The notes under the pieces: generated by a model
The model's input: only the letters and a program-made list of their open reading frames with translations
What the model was told of the DNA's origin: nothing
The model's database searches: none
Position numbers and translations under genes: made by a program
Source: CAVOOW01 sp963697675
GTDB taxonomy: Bacteria; Actinomycetota; Actinomycetes; JACCUZ01
Direction of reading: 5' to 3'
Length of the DNA: 64,000 nucleotides
Assembly: GCA_963697675.1 (NCBI GenBank)
Contig: CAVOOW010000006.1
Coordinates: 62,001-126,000 of the forward strand
Shown here: positions 36,713-47,177 of the stretch, one piece after another
Layout: each line of letters begins with the position of its first letter
How positions within the stretch are numbered: the first letter of the stretch is position 1

Positions 36713-37622
36713 ATACGGCGACCGAGGCTCGGACGGCGACCTCGACGGCACCGTCGCGCTCGAGCAGCGGCACCGGCTCGAGGTGCCGCTCCGGCTCCTC
36801 CAGGTCGATGCCCGCCCGGCGTACGTCGAAGTGGGCGCCGCAGGTGGGACACGTGAGCACAGCACTGCCGGGGGTCGAGGGCGCACGCTGCAGCCCCGCA
36901 CCCTCGAAGGGTGCACCGCAGGCGGCACACGCGTCGCGATAGGCATAGACACCGGAGAGCAGCCGGCAGGCCACAACGTCAAGGCCGGCGACCGACGTCC
37001 GGCGCAGCTCGCCGACCGCCAGCTCGTCGAGCCCGGCGGCGGCCGTCCAGACGACCTGGCCGGACTGCTCCGGCGCCCGCAGTCGCGCGGTCAGCGACTC
37101 GACCGGGATGACGCCCTGCGCCGCCGCCTTGGCCTTCTCCTCGACCTCGATGCGCAGGATCTCGGGAGCGGCCGCATAGATCGCGTCCTCGACCGCGAGC
37201 TCCAGCGTCACCGCCGACGAGGCGCACCCGTCGCAGCTGCCGAGCAGCTCGAGCCGCACGACCCCCTCGTCGGTGACCTCGAGCAGCGCCACGTCGCCAC
37301 CGTGCGAGCCGAGATAGGGCCGCACGTCATCGAGAGCTCGTTGCACCCGCTCCTCGACGCCGTAGGGGTGCAGCCCGTGCACGAGCAGCAGGCTCGACAC
37401 CAGCTCGTCGCCGGCGAGGCTGGCGAGCAGGTCGTCGTCGAGTGCACCCGCGTCGTAGGCCAGCTCGAGGACGCGTTCGAGACCGGCCCCGTACAGCTCG
37501 ACGACCAGCCGCACCAGCTCCTCGGCGCGCTCGCGCGCGATCGGACCAGCAGCGGCGCTTGCCTCCAGCAGTCGTTCGATCCGTTCGCCGGTCGCTGCGG
37601 GATCAGGGGACGAGGTGCTCAC
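36711..37622 (-). CDS. NifU-like / Rieske-like iron-sulfur protein of the hydrogenase operon
   Basis: 303 residues. Middle domain is NifU C-terminal-like: DVRPYLGSHGGDVALLEV and LLGSCDGCASSAVTLELAVE with the CxxC that carries a transient Fe-S cluster (residues 100-160). The C-terminal part has CAACGAPFEGA and LTCPTCGAHFDVRRAGID, a Rieske-like or rubredoxin-like four-Cys arrangement (residues 225-270). ATG 37622 overlaps the large-subunit stop. It could insert clusters in the small subunit or carry electrons from it; linked proteins of this kind occur in other hhy operons (from memory). Confidence 0.82.
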   Translation of the reverse strand: MSTSSPDPAATGERIERLLEASAAAGPIARERAEELVRLVVELYGAGLERVLELAYDAGALDDDLLASLAGDELVSSLLLVHGLHPYGVEERVQRALDDVRPYLGSHGGDVALLEVTDEGVVRLELLGSCDGCASSAVTLELAVEDAIYAAAPEILRIEVEEKAKAAAQGVIPVESLTARLRAPEQSGQVVWTAAAGLDELAVGELRRTSVAGLDVVACRLLSGVYAYRDACAACGAPFEGAGLQRAPSTPGSAVLTCPTCGAHFDVRRAGIDLEEPERHLEPVPLLERDGAVEVAVRASVAV

Positions 37623-39416
37623 TCCTCGCCCGAGACGGCGGCGGTCGGGGAGTGCACCTTCTTCAGCGTCTTGCCTTCACCGAGGTACATGTGGACACCG
37701 CAGGGCAGGCAGGGGTCGAAGCTGCGCACGGTGCGCATGATGTCGATGCCCTTGAAGTTCTCGCGATCGTTCTCCTCGAACAGCGGCTGGTCCTGGACGG
37801 CGTCCTCATAGGGGCCCGGCGTGCCGTAGATGTCGCGCGGGTTGGCGTTCCACGGCGTCGGCGGATAGGGATGGTAGTTGGCGATCTTGCCGTCCCGGAT
37901 GACCATGTGGTGGGAGAGAACTCCGCGCACGGCCTCGGTGAACCCGCAGCCGATCGCCTCGTCGGGCACGTCGAACTTCTCCCACGTCTTGGTGCGGCCG
38001 GCCCGGATCTCGACCAGCGCCTTCTCGCAGAAGTGCAGGGCGCAGGCTGCCGCGTAGGCCTGGAAGTAGGTGCGCGCCCGGTTGCGCTCGATCGTGTTGC
38101 TCCACTGCGGCACCTTCCACTCGAAGGACACCGGTCCCTTGAGTGCGGTCTTCGGCAGGTTGATCTGCACGCTGGTGCCGGTCGCCTTGACGTAGCCGAT
38201 GTCGACCAGGCCCGGCCAGCGCCGTCGACCACAGCCGCGCGAGCGGGCCGCCGCCGGTGTCGAGCGCGAGGTGGTCGGTGCCGTCGAACCAGCGCGGTGA
38301 CATGACCCAGCTGTACTTGTCGTCCAGGTCGCGCTTCTGCGGCTTGGGGTTGGTGTGCTGGTTCCACGGGTGCCGGCGGTCGACCGGGTTGCCCAGCGGG
38401 TCCTTCGTGACGAACATCTCCTGGTCGGCCCAGTCGTCGTAGTAGGAGCTGCCGAGCAGGATGCGGATGCCGAGGTTGATGTCGACCAGGCTGTGCGTGA
38501 CGAGCTGGCCGTCGACGACGACGCCCGGCGTCACGAACATGTGGTTGCCCCAGTTCTCCATGTCCCTGTAGGCGAAGTTGCAGTGGTCGGGGTCCTGGAA
38601 CGAGCCCCAGCAACCGAGCAGCGTGCGGCGCAGTCCGACCTGCTCATAGCCCGGCAGCGCCTCGTAGAAGAAGTCGAACAGGTCGTCGTGCATCGGCACG
38701 ACCTTCTTCATGAACTCGACGTAGCGCATCAGGCGGATCTGGTAGTCGGTCATCAGCTGGATGGTCGCGACCGTGCCGACCCCGCCCGGGTAGAGCGTCG
38801 AGGGGTGTACGTGGCGTCCCTCCATCAGGCAGAACATCTCGCGGGTCCAGCGGCTGACCTGCAGCGCCTCGCGATAGAACTCGCCGGTGAACGGGTTGAG
38901 CGCCCGCATGATGTCGGCGATCGTCTTGTATCCGTGGGCGTCCTGGTTCGGCGCCGACGTGTTCTCCGCCTTGGCGAGCACGCCGGGATTGGTCTCCTTG
39001 ACCATCCGCTCGCAGTAGTCCACCCCGACCAGGTTCTCCTGGAAGATGTTGTGGTCGAACATGTACTCGGCCGCCTCGCCGAGGTTGACGATCCACTCCC
39101 CCAGGGCCGGCGGCCGGACGCCGTACGCCATGTTCTGCGCGTAGCACGAGCACGTCGCGTGGTTGTCGCCGCAGATGCCGCAGATGCGGCTCGTGATGAA
39201 GTGCGCGTCGCGGGGGTCCTTGCCCTTCATGAACAGGCTGTAGCCGCGGAAGATCGACGAGGTGCTGTGACACTCGGCCACGGTCTGGTTCGCGAAGTCG
39301 ATCTTCGTGTAGATCCCGAGGCTGCCGACGATGCGCGTGATCGGGTCCCACGCCATCTCGACGAGCTCGCGGTCCTTGCTGTCGGTCGTTCCGGTGCTGG
39401 GCAGTGTCGAGGTCAT
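37619..39416 (-). CDS. hhyL: [NiFe]-hydrogenase large subunit, group 1h (one frameshift near 38213)
   Basis: About 598 residues. Binds the Ni-Fe centre through RICGICGDNHATCS (N-terminal CxxC, about residues 77-90) and FDPCLPCGVHMY (C-terminal CxxC near 575). The LPCGV L2 motif, MAWDPITRIVGSLGIYTKI and HPSTLYPGGVGTVATIQLM are characteristic of the actinobacterial Hhy type, which oxidises atmospheric hydrogen. After His in the L2 motif about 20 residues remain for the maturation protease to remove. The frame breaks near 38213; removing one base restores ALAGLVDIGYVKATGTSVQI. ATG 39416, 28 bp after the small subunit. Confidence 0.93.
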
Positions 39417-39444
39417 CGCAGTCCGCTCCTAGTCCGCGCGCCGG

Positions 39445-40500
<1,056 letters not shown>

Positions 40501-40587
40501 TCGTCAGCCTCCCCATGCGGACCCCGCGGCTGGGGACCCACCACGTCGTAGACGGCCGACGGCGCCGGTCTGTGCGACGTAGATCTT

Positions 40588-40617
40588 TTCCTAGCGTCCG
40601 CCAGATGCGATTGTCAA
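40588..40617 (-). promoter_or_regulatory. Probable promoter of the hydrogenase operon
   Basis: On the minus strand TTGACA (40617-40612) and TAGGAA (40593-40588) are 18 bp apart, about 90 bp before the small-subunit ATG, in the gap divergent from hypF. No operator palindrome is obvious. Confidence 0.5.
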
Positions 40618-40725
40618 GGAATGCTGCGAGACCGCATTGCGGCGTGGTCAAAAGGCGTGGCGCGAAGGGGAAAGGGCTTTCTGCCGGTGGCTAGAGGTTC
40701 ACCAGGACAGGTGGTACGAGGACCG

Positions 40726-43124
40726 ATGACGCAGGTGGGTCGGCCGGTGGCTGTCCGTGTCCGGGCGCACGTGTCCGGGCTCGTGCAGGGCGTCGGCTTC
40801 CGCCCCTTCGTCTGGCGCGAGGCAACGAGTCGCGGACTGTCCGGCTGGGTCGGGAACGACGCAGCCGGCGTCGTCCTGGAGGCCGAGGGTGACGGCGCCG
40901 GCGGTGGCGGCACTGCTGGACGCCCTGCACCAGCCGCCACCGTTGGCGCGGGTCGACGAGGTCCGCAGCGAACCGCTGCTGCCCGCCGGCGACGTCGGGT
41001 TCCAGGTCCGGCTGAGCAACACCGACGGTGCGCGCCGCGCTCTCGTCTCACCTGACACCGCCACCTGCGCTGACTGCCTGCGTGAGCTGCACGACCCGGC
41101 CGACCGGCGGTTCGGCTATCCGTTCGTCAACTGCACGAACTGCGGCCCGCGCTTCACGATCGTGCTGGAGGTGCCCTACGACCGGTCGCGCACGACCATG
41201 GCTCCGTTCCCGATGTGCGCGGACTGCCGGGCCGAGTACGACGATCCCGCTGACCGGCGCTTCCACGCCGAGCCGGTGTGCTGCCCGGTGTGCGGCCCAC
41301 GGCTCCGGCTTGTCGACGCACGATGGCGTCGAGCTGCCCGGCGATCCGCTGGCCGGTGCCGCAGAACTGCTGCACTCGGGCCGCGTCGTGGCGGTCAAGG
41401 GGCTGGGTGGCTATCACCTGGCCGTCGACGCGCGGCAGGAGGAGGCGGTCGCCGCCCTGCGAGGGCGCAAGCATCGCGAGGACCGCCCGTTCGCGCTGAT
41501 GGTCGCCGACGTCGACGCGGCGCGTGAGCTCTGCGAGGTCGGCCCCGAGGAGCTCGCGCTGCTCACCAGCGCCGCTCGCCCGATCGTGCTGCTCACCCGC
41601 CGCGACCCGGATGGGGTGGCCGCGGCAGTCGCACCCGGATCACCGACCCTCGGTCTGATGCTCCCGTACACCCCGCTGCATGCGCTGTTGCTCGAGGCCG
41701 CACGCGCGCCGCTCGTGCTCACCAGCGGAAACGTCTCCGACGAACCGATCGCCTTCGACGACGAGGACGCCGCACGGCGCTTGGGCGGCATCGCCGACGC
41801 CTTCCTGGTGCACGACCGGGCGATCCGCACCAGGGTCGACGACTCGGTCGTCAAGGTCGTGCGCGGACGGGTCGTGCCGATCCGCCGGTCACGCGGCTAC
41901 GTGCCGCATGCGCTCGAGCTGCCGAGGCAGCGCTCTCTGGCCCAGGGGGGAGCGCTCGAGCTGCCGGACTCCCCCGAGCCGGTGCTGGCCTGCGGGTCGG
42001 CGCTGAAGAACACGTTCTGCGTGGCGCGCGGGCGGCAGGCGTTCGTCTCACACCACGTCGGCGACCTGGACAACTACCCGACGATGCAGTCCTACATCGA
42101 CGGCATCGCGCACCTGCGGCGCCTGCTCGACGTCGATCCAGCGGTCGTCGCCCACGACCTGCACCCGGACTATCCCTCGACCCGCTATGCCCTCGACCTG
42201 CCCGACGTCGAGCTCGTGCCCGTGCAGCATCACCATGCGCACATCGCCTCGTGCCTCGCCGACAACGGCGTGCCCGGTCCGGTGATCGGTGTCGCGTTCG
42301 ACGGGGTAGGGCTGGGGACCGACGGCACCGCTTGGGGAGGCGAGTTCTTGATCGCCGATCTCGCGCGGTTCACCCGCGTCGCACACCTTGCCGAGGTCGC
42401 CATGCCGGGCGCGGACATGGCGACCCGCCAGCCCTGGCGCATGGCGCTGTCACACCTCGAGGCGGCGTACGGAGGTGATCTGCCCGCCGGGCTCGCCGTC
42501 GTGGCGCGGCAGGGCAGCCGGTGGGATCAGGTTCTGTCGGTGACCCGCGCCGGTGTGAACAGCCCGCTCACCTCGAGCGCCGGCCGGCTGTTCGACGCGG
42601 TGTCGGCGCTACTGCGGGTGCGGGACACCGTCACCTACGAGGGCCAGGCGGCGATCGAGCTCGAACACGTCGCCGATCCCCGCGAGAGTGGCACCTACCC
42701 CGTGCCCGTCAGCCTCTCTCCCGAGCCCGTCGCTCTCTCTCCCGTGGCCGTCGCGCTCTCTCCCGAGCCCGTCGCTCTAACTCCCGTGGCCCGGGTCGAG
42801 GTCGCCGCGCTGATCCGGGCGATCACCGACGACCTCGTGCGCGGCACGCCGGTGCCGGTGCTCGCGGGGCGGTTTCACAATGCCCTGGCCGATGTCGTGG
42901 TCGAGGTCTGCGCGCGGCTGCGCGATCTGCATGCCCTGTCCACGGTGGCACTGTCGGGCGGCGTGTTCCAGAACTCGCTGCTGCTCGCTCGTTGCCTCGA
43001 GCGCCTGGAGAACGCCGGCTTCACCGTGCTTACCCATCGGCAGGTCCCGCCCAACGACGGCGGCATCAGCCTCGGCCAAGCCGCCGTCGCAGTCGACCTG
43101 CTGCGCTCCCGCCGCTGCACCTGA
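40726..43124 (+). pseudogene. hypF: Carbamoyltransferase HypF (two frameshifts)
   Basis: About 798 residues; makes the carbamoyl group for HypE. ATG 40726 with GAGGA upstream. Domains in order: acylphosphatase (VSGLVQGVGFRPFVWREA), two zinc fingers (CADCLRELHDP ... CTNCGPRFT, CADCRAEYDDP ... CCPVCGPRL), YrdC-like (VVAVKGLGGYHLAVDA, RPFALMVADVD, PLVLTSGNVSDEPI), and Kae1-like (HDLHPDYPSTRYA, VQHHHAHIASCLADNG, AFDGVGLGTDGTAWGGEFL, SGGVFQNSLLL). Breaks near 40905 and 41320 are each repaired by removing one base. An odd 14-residue Pro/Ser/Val duplication (42714-42790) lies inside the Kae1-like domain. Divergent from the hydrogenase genes. Confidence 0.9.
42714..42778 (+). repeat. 42-bp tandem duplication inside hypF
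   Basis: A 23-base stretch (CTCTCTCCCGAGCCCGTCGC TCT) occurs at 42714-42736 and 42756-42778, 42 bp apart, encoding SLSPEPVALSPVAV followed by ALSPEPVALTPVAR. The period is 14 codons, so the frame is kept. It adds a flexible loop not expected in HypF. Confidence 0.75.
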
Positions 43125-43130
43125 CCCTCG

Positions 43131-43187
43131 CGGAATCGACCACGTTCAGCATGCCGGCGGACGGTCCGCAAGGCGTGCACGCCTTGC
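43131..43187. repeat. Dispersed GACCACGTT repeat with palindrome
   Basis: A 35-base stretch at 43131-43165 (core ATCGACCACGTTCAGCATG) is identical to 44553-44587; the two copies flank the SIS-domain gene. It runs into a perfect 20-bp palindrome, GCAAGGCGTGCACGCCTTGC, at 43168-43187, which may terminate hypF and the SIS gene. Confidence 0.75.
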
Positions 43188-43222
43188 ACAGGGGGTGCAC
43201 ACCTAGCGAGGCCACCCGCCGA

Positions 43223-44483
43223 TCAGTGCGCCAGCGCGACGTGGGTCGCTTCCCAGAGCACGTGATAGAGCGTGGTCTGGACTTCCTGCACGCGGTGTAC
43301 GGACGACGACGGCACCGCGAACATGTGCTGCACGGCCGCGAGCTCGGCCATCCGGCCGCCTCCGTACCCCGCCAGCCCCACGGTCACCATCCCCGACTTG
43401 TCCGCTTCCTCGAGGGCGGCCAGGACGTTCGGCGAGCCGCCGCTCGTCGAGAGCGCGATGGCGATGTCGCCAGGACGGCCGAACGCCCTGACCTGGCGCG
43501 AGAACACGACGTCGAAGCTGACGTCGTTGGACAACGCGGTCACCACGGCGACGTCGTTCGTCAGCCCGAGCGCCGGCAGCGGCGGAGCGGGCGGCGGCGG
43601 GTCGACGAACGTGTGTACGACGTCCTGCGCGTCGGTGCTGCTGCCGCCGTTGCCGAACGCGAGCAAGGTTGCTCCGGCCGCGAAGCTCTCCGCCATCCGT
43701 TGCGCGCAGGTTGCTAACGCCCGTGCCTGGGTCTGGCCGACAGCTCGTCGCACCTCGACGATCTCCGCGACCTTCTGCCGGGCCGACTCAGCGGCCGCGT
43801 CAAGCACCGGACGGGCGTCGCTCCCGCCGCCGTACAAGAACGGGTAGAGCTGCTCGACCCCGGCGGGCGGTTGCGTCTGGGACGCCTCCGGCGAGTCGAA
43901 GAACACGTGCACCAGCTCCCAGAGCAGGTGATAGACGGTGACGTGTCCCTCCTTGACGACGAGTGGGTCGGTCGAGCCGACGACGAGGCAGTGGTCGGCC
44001 TCGCCGACGCGCGAGCACGTCGCCTCCGTCGCCGCCGAGCAGCGCGATCGTGAGCAGGCCGGCCTCCCGAGCTGCGCGCAACCCGGCGCGGACGTTGGCG
44101 CACTTGCCGTCACCGGAGATCCCGAGAGCGATGTCGTCGGGGCGGCCGAGCACCTCGACCTGATGGGCATAGACGCCGTCCAGACCACGACGCGCCGCCA
44201 CGCCCATCAAGGTCGCCGCATCGCTGACCAGCGACAGCGCGGGAAGGGCTCGCTTGCCGACGATGACCGGGTGGACGAACTCGACCGCGACGTGCTGCGC
44301 ATCGGTCGCGCCTGCCCCGTTGCCGAACACGAGCAACCGCCCGCCTCGGGTGAAGCGCGCCGCCATGTCGCGGCAGGCCAACGCCAGTGCCGTCGCGTCC
44401 TCCCCCAGCCGCTGCACCGGCAAGACGCGCCGCTCGAAAGCCTCGCTGACCACAGCTTCGGTGGATGAGCTGACGACAGACAC
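43223..44483 (-). CDS. Double SIS-domain protein, phosphoheptose-isomerase-like (one frameshift near 44030)
   Basis: About 419 residues made of two copies of a GmhA-like SIS domain. First copy: RLLVFGNGAGATDAQHVAVE, GKRALPALSLVSDAATLMG, EVLGRPDDIALGISGDGKCA; second copy: LLAFGNGGSSTDAQDVVHTF, LGLTNDVAVVTALSNDVSFD, RAFGRPGDIAIALSTSGGSP and YHVLWEATHVALAH. Each copy ends with YHLLWE/YHVLWE-type sequence. GTG 44483 with GAGGAGG upstream. One extra base near 44030 splits it. SIS proteins bind sugar phosphates; I recall GmhA-like genes at other actinobacterial hhy loci, so a link to hydrogenase maturation or to surface-sugar synthesis is possible but unproven. Confidence 0.8.
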
Positions 44484-44530
44484 GACGGCCTCCTCGTGCA
44501 GGGCATCTCGTCGTCCGGACGCTACGCGCA

Positions 44531-44645
44531 GTTGACCACGTTTGGCACCCTGCGGAATCGACCACGTTCAGCATGCCGGCGGACGGTTCACAAGGTATGC
44601 ACGCCTAGCGAGGCGTCCGCTCACCTGCTGAACGTGGTCGATTCC
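44531..44645. repeat. Nested inverted repeat (GACCACGTT family) upstream of the SIS gene
   Basis: Arms 44554-44573 (GGAATCGACCACGTTCAGCA) and 44626-44645 are perfect complements, with an inner GCGGACG/CGTCCGC pair and an ACGCCT/AGGCGT hairpin at 44601-44616. Just before it, CGCAGTTGACCACGTTTGG (44527-44545) recurs at 55330-55348. It separates the SIS gene from the lysyl-oxidase gene. Confidence 0.75.
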
Positions 44646-44653
44646 GGCGCGGG

Positions 44654-45529
44654 TCAGCGGCAGCGGCGGGCGGGCTTGTAGATCACGTGGGTCTTGCGGA
44701 TGCGCAGTGCCCGCACCGAGTCGTTGTCGGTCTCGTTCGACTCACGGAACAGGTCGAGCGGATCCGCCCGCTGGTACAGGCAGTAGAGACCCTTGGGCAT
44801 CGGGCGGGGCAAGATCAGCTCCTGGCCCGGCAGGAAGTACTGATAGACGTCGCCCCAGCCGGGGGTGATGCCCTGCCGCTCGTCGCGGGAGCAGGCACCG
44901 TAGAACGAGTGGCGCGTCTTGTCCGGCAGGCGAACGCTGTCGCGCAGGCAGAAGCTCACCTTGGAGTGCTTGACCAGCGACTTGGTGTCGCCCGGCTTGG
45001 TCAGCCAGTAGCGCGCACTGGCATCGACGTGCCAGTGGTTGTGGGCGGGGTGGAACTCCATGCAGCCGGCCTGCCGGAAGACCCTCTTGAGCTCGGTCTT
45101 GCGCTGGTAGTGCCCATCCCGGTTCTTGTCCTGGTAGACCGCCTGGGCGACATCGCGCTCGCCCTTCGGGCAGGCCTCTCCGGGCTGCGGCACGACCTCG
45201 AGCGGACCAATCCCCCTGTTGACCAGCGTCGAGGAGAACCGCAGGTGGCGCACTCCCCCGCTCTTGACGATGTGCACGCCCTTGGCCTTCAGGCTGTCCA
45301 TGTTGGGCAGCAACGGGTGGTGACCGATGTCGGTCGGCGTCGGCGTCGGGGCGGCTTGCGCCACGTCCGCGACAGCCAACGACCGCCCCACGTCCCGCGC
45401 TGACCCGCTCGCACCGGCCAGCGAGCCGGTGGAGACCGCAAGTGCCGCGACGACCAGGGCGGCAGCGCCCGAGCCCCCCGCGACCTTCCAATCCAGCCGC
45501 ACCCGACCGGAAACTGTTCCTGCACCCAT
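44654..45529 (-). CDS. Secreted lysyl-oxidase family protein
   Basis: 291 residues. Start ATG 45529 (MGAGTVSGRVRLDWKVAGGS) has GAGGGG upstream; it begins with a hydrophobic segment GAAALVVAALAVSTG (signal peptide or anchor) and is followed by a Thr/Pro linker. The body matches the bacterial lysyl-oxidase-like family: HLRFSSTLVNRGIGPLEVVP, GCMEFHPAHNHWHVDASARY with the copper-binding HxxHxHWH cluster, and VYQYFLPGQELILP. Lysyl oxidases convert lysine side chains to aldehydes and crosslink proteins; bacterial members are little studied. An upstream ATG at 45583 is less likely. Confidence 0.83.
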   Translation of the reverse strand: MGAGTVSGRVRLDWKVAGGSGAAALVVAALAVSTGSLAGASGSARDVGRSLAVADVAQAAPTPTPTDIGHHPLLPNMDSLKAKGVHIVKSGGVRHLRFSSTLVNRGIGPLEVVPQPGEACPKGERDVAQAVYQDKNRDGHYQRKTELKRVFRQAGCMEFHPAHNHWHVDASARYWLTKPGDTKSLVKHSKVSFCLRDSVRLPDKTRHSFYGACSRDERQGITPGWGDVYQYFLPGQELILPRPMPKGLYCLYQRADPLDLFRESNETDNDSVRALRIRKTHVIYKPARRCR

Positions 45530-45626
45530 CACTGCGCCCCTCGCGTCGTGAACGTAACAGGCGCCCGGGAACGCCATCGGCAAACCCTAGTGCTGCTATG
45601 TCGGTAGATATCCACTCGCGTGCCGC

Positions 45627-46625
45627 TCAATCGCGCAGAGCGGCCGCCAGTTGCGGGAAGACCTTGGCCACCTTGGCCGTCAGATAGTCGCCGTAGATGC
45701 CGTCCCACACATGGACGTTCTGCCCGTCCCAGCGGCCCTCGCCGTCGGCATCGGGCAGCTCCTCGCCGGAGAACGCCGCCTCTGGCAGCGGGGTCACGCG
45801 CGCGTCCCACGAGGGGTCGACGAACAGCGGGAAGGACAGCCGGTCCTGCCCGCTCAGGTTGCGTACGCGGTGCGGGTTGGACCGGTAGAGACCGCGCGTC
45901 ATCTTCTCGAGCATGTCCCCGATGTTCACGACGAAGACATAGGGATCTGCGGGTACGTCGGCCCAGGTCCCGCGGGTGCGCACCTGCAGCCCCCCGTTGT
46001 GATCCTGGGCCAGCAAGGTGATCAGCCCGTAGTCCGTGTGCTCCCCGACTCCCCACGAGTCGGTGTCGCCCGGCGGGTAGTGGAAGATGCGGAACAGGAC
46101 GGTCGGATCTGCCGTCAGGTGCGTCGCGAACCACTCGCGCTCGATGCCGAGTCCGAGGGCGACGCCCTCGAGCAGGGTCTGGCCCAGCGCGCTGACCTCG
46201 TCGATCCACCGTAGGACGGCCGTCTTGAGCAGCGGCGGGTTCTCGGGGAACAGGTTGGCGCCGTGCAGTGGCGTGGCCGCCAGCACCCGCGGGTCGGACG
46301 ACGCGAGCTCGGCCCCGAAGTAGACGCCCTCCTTGCGGTCGGGCTCACCCGATGTCAGCTCGCCGCCGACCGGGAACCATCCGCGCCAGGCGACACCGCC
46401 GCGTGACATCGCGATGGCCGCCTTGGCCGCATCGGGCAGGGCGAAGAACTCGCGCGAGCGCGCCTCGAGGTCGTCGCGCAACTGGGGGTCGATGCCATGG
46501 CCAGTGACGAGGAAGAACCCGCTGTCCCTGCACGCTGCGTCGATCTTGCGCCCCACCGCCAGGCGATCGGCGGACCGGGAGTCATCGTCGAGCAGCGCGG
46601 CGACATCGATCAGCGGAAGGGCCAT
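45627..46625 (-). CDS. 2-oxoglutarate/Fe(II)-dependent oxygenase, isopenicillin N synthase family
   Basis: 332 residues. N-terminal DIOX_N region (LPLIDVAALLDDDSRSAD, CRDSGFFLVTGHGIDPQLRD) and the double-stranded beta-helix: GVGEHTDYGLITLLAQD (iron-binding HxD), FVVNIGDMLEKMTRGLYRSN, PHRVRNLSGQDRLSFPLF (distal His and the Arg-x-Ser that holds 2-oxoglutarate). Cytosolic; substrate unknown. Frame intact. ATG 46625. No biosynthetic cluster surrounds it. Confidence 0.88.
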   Translation of the reverse strand: MALPLIDVAALLDDDSRSADRLAVGRKIDAACRDSGFFLVTGHGIDPQLRDDLEARSREFFALPDAAKAAIAMSRGGVAWRGWFPVGGELTSGEPDRKEGVYFGAELASSDPRVLAATPLHGANLFPENPPLLKTAVLRWIDEVSALGQTLLEGVALGLGIEREWFATHLTADPTVLFRIFHYPPGDTDSWGVGEHTDYGLITLLAQDHNGGLQVRTRGTWADVPADPYVFVVNIGDMLEKMTRGLYRSNPHRVRNLSGQDRLSFPLFVDPSWDARVTPLPEAAFSGEELPDADGEGRWDGQNVHVWDGIYGDYLTAKVAKVFPQLAAALRD

Positions 46626-46742
46626 CCGGCGACGCTAGCCGACAGCGCTCCGCCGCAACCCTCGTACAAATCAAGGACCAATGAACCCATCTCGCTATCC
46701 GGACGCCGGGGCCTGCGCGAACGACCTCGTTGATCCTTGAGG

Positions 46743-46796
46743 TGCGTACGGACGTCAGCGTCGGCGATATGCGTACGGACGTCAGCGTGGGCGAAC
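46743..46796. repeat. 27-bp tandem repeat, two units
   Basis: Two near-identical 27-bp units (TGCGTACGGACGTCAGCGT then SGGCGA) at 46743-46769 and 46770-46796, in the gap between the oxygenase promoter side and the cupin stop. GTACGGACGT-like half-sites could bind a regulator. Just before, TCAAGGACCAA near 46670 and TTGATCCTTGA near 46730 form an imperfect long-range stem. Confidence 0.55.
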
Positions 46797-46817
46797 TGCC
46801 CCGGTCAGAGACGACTT

Positions 46818-47156
46818 CTACTCGGGCCCGATGCGCGGCGCGGCAGCGCTGCCGCCCGCTGGCTCCTTCAGCTCGACGAACACGGTGCGGGTCTCGGTGT
46901 CCCCGATGTTCTCGCCGGCATGCTGTTGCGCCGGCACCCAGAAGGTCCCGCCGGAGCTCAGCTCGACGTCACGTTCCTCGTCGCCGTGGATGAGCCGTCG
47001 ACGGAACGAGCTCAGCGTGTACATCACGCTGTCGGGGTGCTCGTGCGGCGTCGTGCGGTCGCCGGGCTTGTCCGCGTACTCGAGCACGCGGACTCTGTCA
47101 TTCTCGAAGACCACCGTGTAGTGGTCAGGGTTGGTCTCCACGGGATCGAGGCTCAT
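46818..47156 (-). CDS. Small cupin-domain protein
   Basis: 112 residues, single cupin barrel: RVRVLEYADKPGDRTTPHEHPD (metal-type HxH), SVMYTLSSFRRRLIHGDEER, and GGTFWVPAQQHAGENIGDTE (second motif with His). Cytosolic, no signal. The ligand is unknown; similar proteins are annotated as cytoplasmic cupins or ectoine-synthase-like. Lies 21 bp after the tetR gene in the same direction. Confidence 0.82.
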   Translation of the reverse strand: MSLDPVETNPDHYTVVFENDRVRVLEYADKPGDRTTPHEHPDSVMYTLSSFRRRLIHGDEERDVELSSGGTFWVPAQQHAGENIGDTETRTVFVELKEPAGGSAAAPRIGPE

Positions 47157-47177
47157 GCCGCGATTCTGGTGGGGCTG

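Noticed and set aside
46730..46993. Plus-strand open frame with the repeated peptide RTDVSVGD
   Set aside because: It overlaps the antisense of the cupin gene and owes the repeated peptide to a 27-bp DNA duplication; no ribosome site or homologue pattern.
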